Origin: Phycisphaeraceae bacterium
Lineage (GTDB): Bacteria > Planctomycetota > Phycisphaerae > Phycisphaerales > Phycisphaeraceae
Length of the DNA stretch: 5,682 bases
Reading direction: 5' to 3'
NCBI GenBank assembly: GCA_007119405.1
Contig: SKPT01000302.1
Location: forward strand, 1 to 5,682
Shown here: in pieces, positions 1-5,682 of the stretch
How positions within the stretch are numbered: position 1 is the first letter of the stretch
Layout: each line of letters starts with the position of its first letter
Position numbers and translations under genes: made by a program
The notes under the pieces: generated by a model
What the model was told of the DNA's origin: nothing
The model's input: only the letters and a program-made list of their open reading frames with translations
The model's database searches: none

Positions 1-1
1 C

Positions 2-1120
2 AAGGCCCGCCATCGCGCGCGGGTCGTCGACGTGACGCCCGAGCCGCCCGCCGACGCGCCGTCGTTGCCCGGTGCCAAGGCGAGCGCCGGCTCATATCAC
101 CGCGCGACGGTGCGTATCGCCTACCCGATCGACAACTTCGGCGTCAACCTGCCCACGCTGGTGACCACGCTGCTGGGCAATCTCTTCGAGCTCAACCAGT
201 TCTCGGGCCTCAAGCTCCTGGACGTCGAGCTGCCTGCCGACTACGCCCGCCGCTTCGCCCTGCCGCGCTTCGGCATCGCGGGCACGCGTCGGCTCGCCGG
301 CGTGGAGCGAGGCCCCATCATCGGCACGATCATCAAGCCGTCGGTCGGCCTCGACGCCCGCGCCACGGCCGGGCTCGTCCGCGAGCTCGCCGAGGCGGGC
401 ATCGACTTTGTCAAGGATGATGAGCTTCAGGCCAACGCGCCTCATTGCCCCTTCGAGCAGCGCGCCCGGGCCGTGCTTGAAGCCGTCAACCATGTCGCGG
501 ATCGCACCGGCAAGCAGGTCATGGTCGCGCTGAACCTCAGCGACAGCCTTGACGCCATGCTTCGCCACGCCGAGCTTGTGCGCGAGCTTGGTGGCACGTG
601 CGTGATGGTGAGCCTGCACAGCGTCGGCTTCGCGGCCGTCGAACATCTGCGCAAGCACGCGGGCGTGCCGATCCACGGCCATCGCAACGGCTGGGGCATG
701 TTCAGCCGACACCCGCTGCTGGGCGTCGCCTACCCCGCGTGGCAGAAGCTCTGGCGGCTGGCGGGCGTGGATCATCTGCACGTCAACGGCCTGGACAGCA
801 AGTTCGCCGAGAACAACGACTCCGTCGTCGCCTCCATCAACGCCTGCCTCACGCCGCTGGCCCGCGACGACGACCGCGCCATGCCCGTCGTCTCCTCCGG
901 CCAGTGGGGCGGGCAGGCGCCCGAAACCTATCGCCGCACCGGCACCACCGATCTCATGTACCTCGCCGGCGGCGGGATCATGGCTCATCCTCACGGCCCG
1001 GCCGGCGGGGTCAACGCCATCCGCGCCTGCTGGCAGGCCGCCGTCGACCGCGCTGACCTCGACACCCGCGCCCGCGACGACGCCGACCTCGCCGCCACGC
1101 TGAGCACCTTCCGCCAATGA
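2..1120 (+). CDS. oiaX: RuBisCO-like protein, probable 3-oxo-isoapionate-4-phosphate transcarboxylase/hydrolase (5' end truncated by window)
   Basis: Form IV RuBisCO-like protein. The reading frame is open from base 2, so the GTG at 32 is not the real start; part of the N-terminal domain lies upstream. In the 372 visible residues, RuBisCO active-site positions are readable: GN at 59-60 (Asn123), GTIIKPSVGL at 108-117 (K112 = Lys175), FVKDDE at 136-141 (K138, D140, E141 = carbamylated Lys201 and Mg ligands Asp203/Glu204), HGHR at 225-228 (His294/Arg295), H260...K267 (His327 and loop-6 Lys334), SSGQ at 298-301 (Ser379), and GGGIMAHPHG at 323-332. The Lys177 position is Ser114. Known family chemistry (OiaX): 3-oxo-isoapionate 4-phosphate plus water gives 3-phosphoglycerate and glycolate in the cytosol. 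The specific substrate is inferred mainly from the neighbouring oiaK- and apnO-like genes; by sequence alone it could be another sugar-acid RLP. The stop overlaps the next start (ATGA). Confidence 0.8.
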   Translation, partial: KARHRARVVDVTPEPPADAPSLPGAKASAGSYHRATVRIAYPIDNFGVNLPTLVTTLLGNLFELNQFSGLKLLDVELPADYARRFALPRFGIAGTRRLAGVERGPIIGTIIKPSVGLDARATAGLVRELAEAGIDFVKDDELQANAPHCPFEQRARAVLEAVNHVADRTGKQVMVALNLSDSLDAMLRHAELVRELGGTCVMVSLHSVGFAAVEHLRKHAGVPIHGHRNGWGMFSRHPLLGVAYPAWQKLWRLAGVDHLHVNGLDSKFAENNDSVVASINACLTPLARDDDRAMPVVSSGQWGGQAPETYRRTGTTDLMYLAGGGIMAHPHGPAGGVNAIRACWQAAVDRADLDTRARDDADLAATLSTFRQ

Positions 1121-2472
1121 GCGACGAGCACAACATGCTGCTGAGCTATTACGGCGACGACTTCACCGGCTCGACCGATGTGCTGGAGGCGCTGGTGCGC
1201 GGCGGCGTGGAGGCCGTGCTGTTCATCGACCCGCCCACGGCCGAGCAACTGGCGCGCTACCCCCGCGCGCGCGCCGTCGGCGTGACGGGGCTGACGCGCA
1301 GCATGCCGCCGGACGCCATGCAATGCGCCCTCGAGCCCGCGTTCGCCCGCCTCGCCGAGCTGGGCGCGCCGCTGGTGCACTACAAGATCTGCTCGACGTT
1401 CGACTCTTCGCCGGCGGTCGGCTCGATCGGCAAGGCGATCGAGCTGGGCCAGCGCCACGTCGCCGGCCGCTTCATCCCGCTCGTCGTCGGCGCGCCGGTG
1501 CTCGGGCGCTACACGGTCTTCGGCAACCTCTTCGCGCGCAGCGGCCTGGACAGCGAGCCCTATCGCCTGGACCGTCACCCGACCATGAGCCGGCACCCCG
1601 TCACCCCCATGGACGAGGCCGACCTGCGCCTGCACCTGGCGCGGCAGACGCAGATGCCCATCGAACTGTTCTCCGTGCTCGACCACGACGCCGCGGCCGA
1701 CGCGATCGACGCCCGCCTCGATGCGCTCGCCGCCGACGGCCCGCGCATCGTCCTGTTCGACGTGCTCGAGCCGCGCCACCTGGCGACCATCGGCCGCGTG
1801 CTCTGGCAGCGCAGCGCGGCGAAGCCGATGTTCGTCGTCGGCTCCTCGGGCGTCGAGTATGCCCTGGTTGCGCATTGGCGTGAAACAGGGCTGGTTGCCA
1901 ACGATGCGCCGACGATGATGCTCACGCCTGCGTCGCGGTTGATCGTGCTCTCGGGCAGTTGCTCGCCCGTAACGGCACGGCAGATCGGTCGTGCGGTGGA
2001 CGAGCATGGCTTCGCCGAGGTGGGCGTGGACGTGAGTCAACTCGCCGACGCCGACGCCGCCCGCCGCGAGCAGCAGCGCATCATCAACGCGATGACCGAG
2101 CATCTTCGCGCCGGCCGATGCCCGATCGCGCATCTGGCCTGCGGCCCCGACGACCCGCGCATCGAGCAGGTACGGCGCGCGGGGCTGCACGGCGAAGCGC
2201 TCGGCCGCTGGCTGGGCACGCTCGCCCGTCACGTCGCCGCCGCGCTCGCGCCCGATCGCATGATCATCACCGGCGGGGACACGTCCGGCCACGTCGCCCG
2301 CGCCATGGGCATCGAGGCGCTGACCATGCTCGCCCCGCTGGCGCCCGGTTCGCCGCTGTGCCGCGCCGCGGCGCCGGACAGCGCCGCCGACGACATCGCG
2401 ATCTGCTTCAAGGGCGGCCAGGTCGGCCGCGACGACTTCTTCGCCACCGCCAGAGACGGAGCCGCATCATGA
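1117..2472 (+). CDS. oiaK: DUF1537 / four-carbon acid sugar kinase family, probable 3-oxo-isoapionate kinase
   Basis: A 451-residue cytosolic ATP-dependent kinase of normal family length. The N-terminal sugar-acid-binding domain opens with YYGDDFTGSTDV at 11-22, the DDFTG signature of DUF1537, and continues with a YKICSTFDSS block near 89-98. The C-terminal nucleotide-binding domain carries GGDTSG at 386-391 and ends with FKGGQVG at 431-437. Proteins assigned as OiaK phosphorylate 3-oxo-isoapionate to the 4-phosphate, the substrate of the RLP encoded just upstream. That specificity is inferred from context; other DUF1537 kinases act on erythronate, threonate or related acids. The ATG at 1117 overlaps the upstream stop (ATGA) with no clear Shine-Dalgarno, suggesting translational coupling. 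An in-frame ATG at 1135 (Met7), two residues before the conserved core, is an alternative start. Confidence 0.85.
   Translation: MSDEHNMLLSYYGDDFTGSTDVLEALVRGGVEAVLFIDPPTAEQLARYPRARAVGVTGLTRSMPPDAMQCALEPAFARLAELGAPLVHYKICSTFDSSPAVGSIGKAIELGQRHVAGRFIPLVVGAPVLGRYTVFGNLFARSGLDSEPYRLDRHPTMSRHPVTPMDEADLRLHLARQTQMPIELFSVLDHDAAADAIDARLDALAADGPRIVLFDVLEPRHLATIGRVLWQRSAAKPMFVVGSSGVEYALVAHWRETGLVANDAPTMMLTPASRLIVLSGSCSPVTARQIGRAVDEHGFAEVGVDVSQLADADAARREQQRIINAMTEHLRAGRCPIAHLACGPDDPRIEQVRRAGLHGEALGRWLGTLARHVAAALAPDRMIITGGDTSGHVARAMGIEALTMLAPLAPGSPLCRAAAPDSAADDIAICFKGGQVGRDDFFATARDGAAS
2458..2461 (+). promoter_or_regulatory. Shine-Dalgarno site for the apnO-like gene
   Basis: GGAG lies 7 bases before the ATG at 2469, inside the last codons of the kinase gene. 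It supports 2469 as the true start; the same frame is open upstream as far as a spurious ATG at 1959, in the middle of the kinase gene. Together with the ATGA overlap it allows both re-initiation and independent loading. Confidence 0.65.
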
Positions 2473-3302
2473 CCACCCTCGCCATCTGGGGCGCTGCCGG
2501 CAACATGGGCACGCGCACGAGCAACGCCTTCCGCAACGATCCCGCTTACCGCATCCTCCACGTCGAGCCCGTCGCCGCGGGGCAGGAGAAGCTTGCGCAG
2601 CGCGGCGACACGCCAACGCCGGCCGACGAGGCGGCGGCGCAGGCGGACGTGGTCATCCTCGCCATCGCGGACAAGCACATCGCCAGCGTCGCGCGCGACA
2701 TCGTGCCGCGGCTCAAGGCCGGGGCCATGGTGATGACGCTCGACCCCGCCGCCGCGTACGCCGGCAAGCTCCCGCCGCGCGACGACATCACCTACTTCGT
2801 CGCGCACCCGGCCCACCCGCCGGTGTTCAACGACGAGCAGACCATGGAGGCGAGGCGGGACTACTTCGGCTCGGGGCTCGCCCGGCAGGCCATCGTCGCC
2901 GCGCTGATGCAGGGCCCGGAGGCGCATTACGAGTTGGGCGTGAGCATCGCGTCGCGCATGTGGGGCCCGGTGCTGCGCGTGCATCGCGTGACGGTTCAGC
3001 AGATGGCGATCCTCGAGCCGGCGCTGTCGGAGACGGTCGGCGCCACCTGCATCGCGATCGTGCGCGAGGCCATGGACGAGGCCATCCGCCGCGGCGTCCC
3101 GGCCGAGGCGGCGCGCGACTTCATCCTGGGCCACCTCAACGTTGAGTTGGCGATCCTCTTCGACGAGATCGACTGGGACTTTTCCGAGGGCGCCAAGCTC
3201 GCCATCGAGCAGGCCAAGAAGGACATTTTCCAGCCGGACTGGAAGAAGGTCTTCGAGCCCGAGCACCTCAAGAAGAGTGTCAACGCGATCACCACTCCAT
3301 GA
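2469..3302 (+). CDS. apnO: Rossmann-fold NAD(P)-dependent dehydrogenase, probable D-apionate oxidoisomerase
   Basis: A 277-residue cytosolic protein. The N-terminal Rossmann domain shows the dinucleotide loop GAAGNMG at 8-14. An acidic residue (E33, in HVEP) sits about where the second strand should end, which usually favours NAD over NADP. A second strand motif, VVILAIADKH, is at 61-70, and VAHPAHPPVF at 111-120 lies at the probable active-site edge. The helical C-terminal half (about 180-277, with PALSETVGAT and GHLNVELAILFDEIDW) resembles 6-phosphogluconate-dehydrogenase-like C-terminal domains. ApnO enzymes convert D-apionate to 3-oxo-isoapionate, the substrate of OiaK; that function is assigned here from overall resemblance plus the oiaX-oiaK context. 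The ATG overlaps the kinase stop as ATGA and has a good ribosome site. Alternative: an oxidoreductase acting on another branched sugar acid. Confidence 0.75.
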   Translation: MTTLAIWGAAGNMGTRTSNAFRNDPAYRILHVEPVAAGQEKLAQRGDTPTPADEAAAQADVVILAIADKHIASVARDIVPRLKAGAMVMTLDPAAAYAGKLPPRDDITYFVAHPAHPPVFNDEQTMEARRDYFGSGLARQAIVAALMQGPEAHYELGVSIASRMWGPVLRVHRVTVQQMAILEPALSETVGATCIAIVREAMDEAIRRGVPAEAARDFILGHLNVELAILFDEIDWDFSEGAKLAIEQAKKDIFQPDWKKVFEPEHLKKSVNAITTP

Positions 3303-3315
3303 CCGGCGAAGGCGC

Positions 3316-3333
3316 GGCAGGCCCCGGCCTGCC
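3316..3333 (+). terminator. Candidate GC-rich terminator hairpin after apnO
   Basis: GGCAGGC at 3316-3322 pairs with GCCTGCC at 3327-3333 across a 4-base loop (7 perfect base pairs), starting 13 bases after the apnO stop. Its position fits an operon terminator. However, no T-run follows, so a classic intrinsic terminator is not shown; it could instead stabilise the mRNA 3' end. Confidence 0.35.
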
Positions 3334-3359
3334 CCAACCCGATTGTTGATCGCTGGGGC
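3331..3359 (+). terminator. Second hairpin, overlapping the first
   Basis: GCCCCA at 3331-3336 pairs with TGGGGC at 3354-3359. Inside this, CGAT at 3340-3343 pairs with ATCG at 3349-3352 around the loop TTGTT-type bases 3344-3348, leaving a 3-by-1 internal bulge. The left arm shares 3331-3333 with the first hairpin, so the two cannot both form fully. No T-run follows. Role unknown: termination, attenuation or chance in GC-rich DNA. Confidence 0.25.
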
Positions 3360-3390
3360 CTGACAAGTTATGCTGGCCCATCGGTACAAG
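3360..3390 (+). promoter_or_regulatory. Weak candidate sigma70-type promoter for the GH71-like gene
   Basis: CTGACA at 3360-3365 (5 of 6 to the -35 consensus) is followed, at a long 19-base spacing, by TACAAG at 3385-3390 (4 of 6 to the -10 consensus). It lies 61 bases before the gene start, a plausible position. The match is weak and promoters in this presumed lineage are poorly defined, so this is only a candidate. Confidence 0.2.
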
Positions 3391-3438
3391 TTGACCCGGA
3401 CGGCGGGGCCTGTGCCACCATATCCCTTTCCATGGTCT

Positions 3439-3442
3439 GGAG
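3439..3442 (+). promoter_or_regulatory. Shine-Dalgarno site for the GH71-like gene
   Basis: GGAG sits 9 bases before the ATG at 3452. It selects that ATG, which also puts a complete signal peptide at the N-terminus, over the out-of-frame ATGs at 3370 and 3432. Confidence 0.6.
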
Positions 3443-3451
3443 TTGCATCCG

Positions 3452-3523
3452 ATGGCCCACGACGCGCGAAATCTGCTGGCGGCGATGGTCTGCTTGGTGA
3501 CGGCCTGGGCGACGGCCGGGGCG
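3452..3523 (+). other. Signal peptide of the GH71-like protein
   Basis: Residues 1-24: a short N-region with one arginine (R6), a hydrophobic core from about residue 8 to 20 (LLAAMVCLVTAWA), and a likely signal peptidase I site after AGA (residues 22-24), before E25. No lipobox cysteine follows the core (C14 is inside it), so secretion is more likely than lipoprotein anchoring. Confidence 0.7.
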
Positions 3524-5682
3524 GAGTCGGTGCGGCCGGCCGAGGCGCCGCGCCTGGTGCTGCCGCACTACATGCTCGCCTATGCCATGTCCGTCGAGTT
3601 CTACAAGATGGAGATCCAGATCGCCGAGCACCACGGCTTCGACGGCTTCGCGATCTATTTCGGCGCGTGGCTGGACGAGGACGGCGAGCCAGGCCCCTAC
3701 GTCGAGGCCGCGGACCGAATGTTCCAGGCCGTCGAGGAGCTTGACACCGACTTCAAGCTGCTCCTGACGCCAAGCTGGACGCTGCAACGCGACCCGACCG
3801 ACCAGATTCTGCACGCGGTGAAGCGCTATTACGACCACCCCAACGCGCTGCGCTACGAGGGGCGGTTCGTCCTGGCGCCGTACGGCCGCGACGGCGAGCG
3901 GGACCGCGCGGCTCTGCGCCGGCTCGAGGAGCAGGGCTACGAGATCTTCTACACGCCGTTCGCCGGGCTCAACCGCCACGAGATGTCGCTGAACGTCGAG
4001 ACCGCGCTGCGGGCGCTGGATCGTGCGCCGGAGCATGACAGCATCTGGCGCTTCACCACCGACGACACCGCCTGGGGCAACCGCACGACCAACGCCAACA
4101 TTGCCCGCGCGCTCCAACACGCCGGTGCCCCGTTCATGGCGGGCGTCTCGTTCCACTACAACAGCGCCAACCTGCGCGACTACCGCGGACTCGAGGGCTA
4201 CGGCTCGGTGTGGGAGGGCATCGTGCACGATCGGCCGCAGTGGGTGCAGCCGGTGACCTGGAACGATTACGCCGAAGACACCGCGCTGATGCACTACCGC
4301 TGGAAGGAGCTGTGGCACAAGGACAGCTACAACCGCGACGGCTCTTACCTTGACGCAACCAGCTACTGGTTGCACTGGTACAAGACCGGCCGGCGTCCGG
4401 CGATCACGCAGGACAAAATCTTCTTTGCCTACCGTGACCGCAGCCGCGACCTGGTCAAGGGCTACGACCCGGTCCGCGAGCAGTGGGTGGACCACACGAT
4501 GCAGGGCCATCCGTCGTTCAACCAGATCCACGACGACGTGCGCGACGCGGTGTACTTCACCACCTTCCTCACCGACGACGCCGAACTGACGGTGGAGCTG
4601 GCGGGGACGACGCATCGCTTCGATGTGCCCGCGGGCGTGTGGCATGGTGAGATCGACATGCAGCCGGGCCTGCCGCGATTTCGCCTCGATCGCGAGGGCG
4701 AGGCGTTGCTCGACGTCGTCGGCCGGCGGAGCATCATCGCCGAGGCGTCGCGCGAGAACAGCACCATGCCGACGCTGCACCGGCGCGGAGACGTCCGCCA
4801 GTTCGGGCGCATCTGGGCCGGCTCTGCCGCGGCCGGCGAGATCCAGCGCGTGGCCGCCGCCGACAGCGAACTCGACGGTGCCGCCGAGCACCGCGACAAC
4901 GCGGTGTTCATTCCCACCGCCTTCGGCGCTGCGGCAACCTTTGCGGTCGAGCATCTCGAGGACAGCATGTACAACATCCGCATCGTCTACTCGAACCCGG
5001 GCGAGGACGACGCGCGGCTGACGCTGTTCGCCGACGGACCGCTGACCGACGGCTCGGGCGTGGATCGCTCGCCGCGCGCCGGCGACGAGCGCTACCGGAT
5101 TCCGCTGTGGCTGCCGCCGACGGGCGAGGGCAACTACAAGACGGCGACGCTTTACTGGAGCCTGTTCGAGGGCACGAGCTTCCTGCGCATCGCCTGTCAC
5201 GGCGAGCAGCCGCTGCCGGAGAACCGCTACCCGACGTGGAACGATCGCGGTGACGTGCTGATCCGGGCGGTCGAGCTGGTCAAGGTCGACCGGACCGAGC
5301 CGACGCCAGCGCGGGACGTCGTTTGGCCGGAGATGGTGGAGATTCCCGGCGGCACGTTCACGATGGGCGCGGAGGACGGGCGGCGCAATGAGCGGCCGGA
5401 GCGTACGGTGACGATCTCGCCGCTGGCGATCGGCAAGTACCCGGTGACCAACGAGGAGTTTGAGCGTTTCATGCCGGAGCATCGACGGTGGCGTGACGGG
5501 TATTCCTGGCGTGATCGTGAGCCGGTGATTTATGTCGACTGGCGTGACGCGGCGCGGTACTGCAACTGGCTGAGCGAGCAGGCGGGGCTGACGCCGGCGT
5601 ACGACGAGGATGACTGGACGCTGGACCGCGAGGCCAACGGTTTCCGCCTGCCCACCGAGGCCGAGTGGGAATACATCGCCAC
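3452..5682 (+). CDS. Secreted GH71-like glycoside hydrolase with C-terminal FGE/SUMF1-type domain (3' end truncated by window)
   Basis: Open from the ATG at 3452 to the window end: 743 codons, no stop. Residues 1-24 form a signal peptide, so the product is exported. Residues about 34-350 resemble GH71, the endo-alpha-1,3-glucanase (mutanase) family: LPHYMLAYA at 37-45, EIQIAEHHGFDGFAIYF at 54-70 (D64), VTWNDYAED at 268-276 (D272 and E275 match the acidic pair of fungal WNDYGES), and SYWLHWYKTGRRP at 304-316 followed by DKIFFAYR at 321-328. Residues about 350-480 look like the trailing beta-domain (DAVYFTTFL, TVELAG). Residues about 484-614 have the strand pattern of a carbohydrate-binding module (MYNIRIVYSN; GDVLIRAVEL). 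From 628 an FGE-sulfatase/SUMF1 domain begins (MVEIPGGTFTMG, KYPVTNEEF, ARYCNWLSE, FRLPTEAEWEY). The FGE catalytic cysteines would lie beyond the window, so activity cannot be judged. The glucan substrate is inferred from the family and is not certain for bacterial members. Confidence 0.75.
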   Translation, partial: MAHDARNLLAAMVCLVTAWATAGAESVRPAEAPRLVLPHYMLAYAMSVEFYKMEIQIAEHHGFDGFAIYFGAWLDEDGEPGPYVEAADRMFQAVEELDTDFKLLLTPSWTLQRDPTDQILHAVKRYYDHPNALRYEGRFVLAPYGRDGERDRAALRRLEEQGYEIFYTPFAGLNRHEMSLNVETALRALDRAPEHDSIWRFTTDDTAWGNRTTNANIARALQHAGAPFMAGVSFHYNSANLRDYRGLEGYGSVWEGIVHDRPQWVQPVTWNDYAEDTALMHYRWKELWHKDSYNRDGSYLDATSYWLHWYKTGRRPAITQDKIFFAYRDRSRDLVKGYDPVREQWVDHTMQGHPSFNQIHDDVRDAVYFTTFLTDDAELTVELAGTTHRFDVPAGVWHGEIDMQPGLPRFRLDREGEALLDVVGRRSIIAEASRENSTMPTLHRRGDVRQFGRIWAGSAAAGEIQRVAAADSELDGAAEHRDNAVFIPTAFGAAATFAVEHLEDSMYNIRIVYSNPGEDDARLTLFADGPLTDGSGVDRSPRAGDERYRIPLWLPPTGEGNYKTATLYWSLFEGTSFLRIACHGEQPLPENRYPTWNDRGDVLIRAVELVKVDRTEPTPARDVVWPEMVEIPGGTFTMGAEDGRRNERPERTVTISPLAIGKYPVTNEEFERFMPEHRRWRDGYSWRDREPVIYVDWRDAARYCNWLSEQAGLTPAYDEDDWTLDREANGFRLPTEAEWEYIA
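5333..5682 (+). other. Partial FGE/SUMF1 (formylglycine-generating-enzyme-like) domain
   Basis: Encodes residues 628-743 of the GH71-like protein, roughly the first half of a domain usually well over 200 residues long. It starts with MVEIPGGTFTMG and continues with E-x-P then RTVTISPLAIGKYPVTNEEF, the EPVIYVDWRDAARYCNWLSE block, and FRLPTEAEWEY, which is the family hallmark. Stand-alone members oxidise a sulfatase cysteine to formylglycine; others are EgtB-like or PvdO-like, or non-enzymatic sugar-associated domains. An exported fusion to a glycosidase argues against the classic sulfatase-maturation role, but this is inference. Confidence 0.8.

Larger units (their letters stand above)
3303..3451 (+). 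other. Intergenic region between the apionate-type operon and the GH71-like gene
   Basis: This 149-base non-coding gap is the only one in the window. It has a lower G+C content than the flanking genes and contains two overlapping hairpins (3316-3333 and 3331-3359), a possible weak promoter (3360-3390) and the ribosome site of the next gene (3439-3442). No small ORF with a credible start and no RNA gene was recognised in it. Confidence 0.7.

Noticed and set aside
32..34. GTG as start of the RLP gene
   Set aside because: The frame is open to the window edge and the residues before it still look like RLP N-terminal domain; a start here would remove most of that domain. The gene simply begins upstream of the window.
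92..1117. 341-codon open frame on the - strand, antisense to the RLP gene
   Set aside because: The RLP frame has a full set of RuBisCO-family motifs; the antisense product is Gly/Val/Ala/Arg-rich and unrecognisable.
991..2292. 433-codon open frame on the - strand, antisense to the kinase gene
   Set aside because: Mirror of the strongly supported kinase frame, with Arg/Ala-rich sequence and no motif.
1959..2468. ATG at 1959 as an extended start for the dehydrogenase
   Set aside because: The extra 170 residues are Arg-rich shadow of the kinase gene; the Rossmann fold starts immediately after the ATG at 2469, which has a GGAG site.
3391..3424. TTGACC as a -35 element
   Set aside because: The only T/A-rich partner (around CATATC at 3419) is 22 bases away, too far for a sigma70 promoter.
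3370..3744. 124-codon + strand frame overlapping the start of the GH71-like gene
   Set aside because: Arg/Gly-rich, no ribosome site, and overlaps the motif-bearing frame starting at 3452.
3368..5482. 704-codon open frame on the - strand, antisense to the GH71-like gene
   Set aside because: Its translation is Arg/Val/His-rich low-complexity text with no recognisable motif, while the + strand frame carries clear GH71 and FGE motifs. Long antisense frames are expected in very GC-rich coding DNA.
1..5682. CRISPR array, tRNA/rRNA genes, insertion-sequence ends or long direct repeats
   Set aside because: No regularly spaced repeats, cloverleaf-like segments, transposase motifs or paired terminal repeats were seen by eye on either strand.

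Overview
The window is a very GC-rich, densely coded stretch of bacterial chromosome. All convincing genes lie on the + strand. It resembles a planctomycete or a relative (PVC group). The reasons are the strong G/C third-position bias, a large secreted glycosidase carrying a formylglycine-generating-enzyme (FGE/SUMF1-type) domain, and a carbohydrate-catabolism neighbourhood. The taxon is an inference from gene content, not something the sequence proves.

Left part (1-3302): three genes packed with no intergenic space. They are a RuBisCO-like protein (5' end outside the window), a DUF1537 four-carbon-acid-sugar-type kinase, and a Rossmann-fold NAD(P) dehydrogenase. Each downstream start overlaps the preceding stop as ATGA. 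The trio matches the oxidative 'isoapionate' branch of D-apionate catabolism, oiaX-oiaK-apnO. ApnO would oxidise and isomerise D-apionate to 3-oxo-isoapionate. OiaK would phosphorylate it to the 4-phosphate. OiaX would split that into 3-phosphoglycerate and glycolate. The genes therefore lie in reverse pathway order, and together they cover D-apionate to a glycolytic intermediate. Apiose is a branched pentose of plant and aquatic-plant pectins (rhamnogalacturonan II, apiogalacturonan).

Middle (3303-3451): a 149-base gap with two overlapping GC-rich hairpins plus a longer-range alternative pairing, and a weak promoter-like element. It probably marks the end of the operon.

Right part (3452-5682, running off the end): one very long gene for an exported multidomain protein. 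It has a signal peptide, a GH71-like (alpha-1,3-glucanase family) catalytic domain, a beta-rich linker region that looks like a carbohydrate-binding module, and the first half of a C-terminal FGE/SUMF1-type domain. It may supply or sense extracellular polysaccharide, while the left-hand operon handles one released sugar acid. That functional link rests on proximity only.

No tRNA, rRNA, CRISPR array, insertion sequence or integration site was seen.
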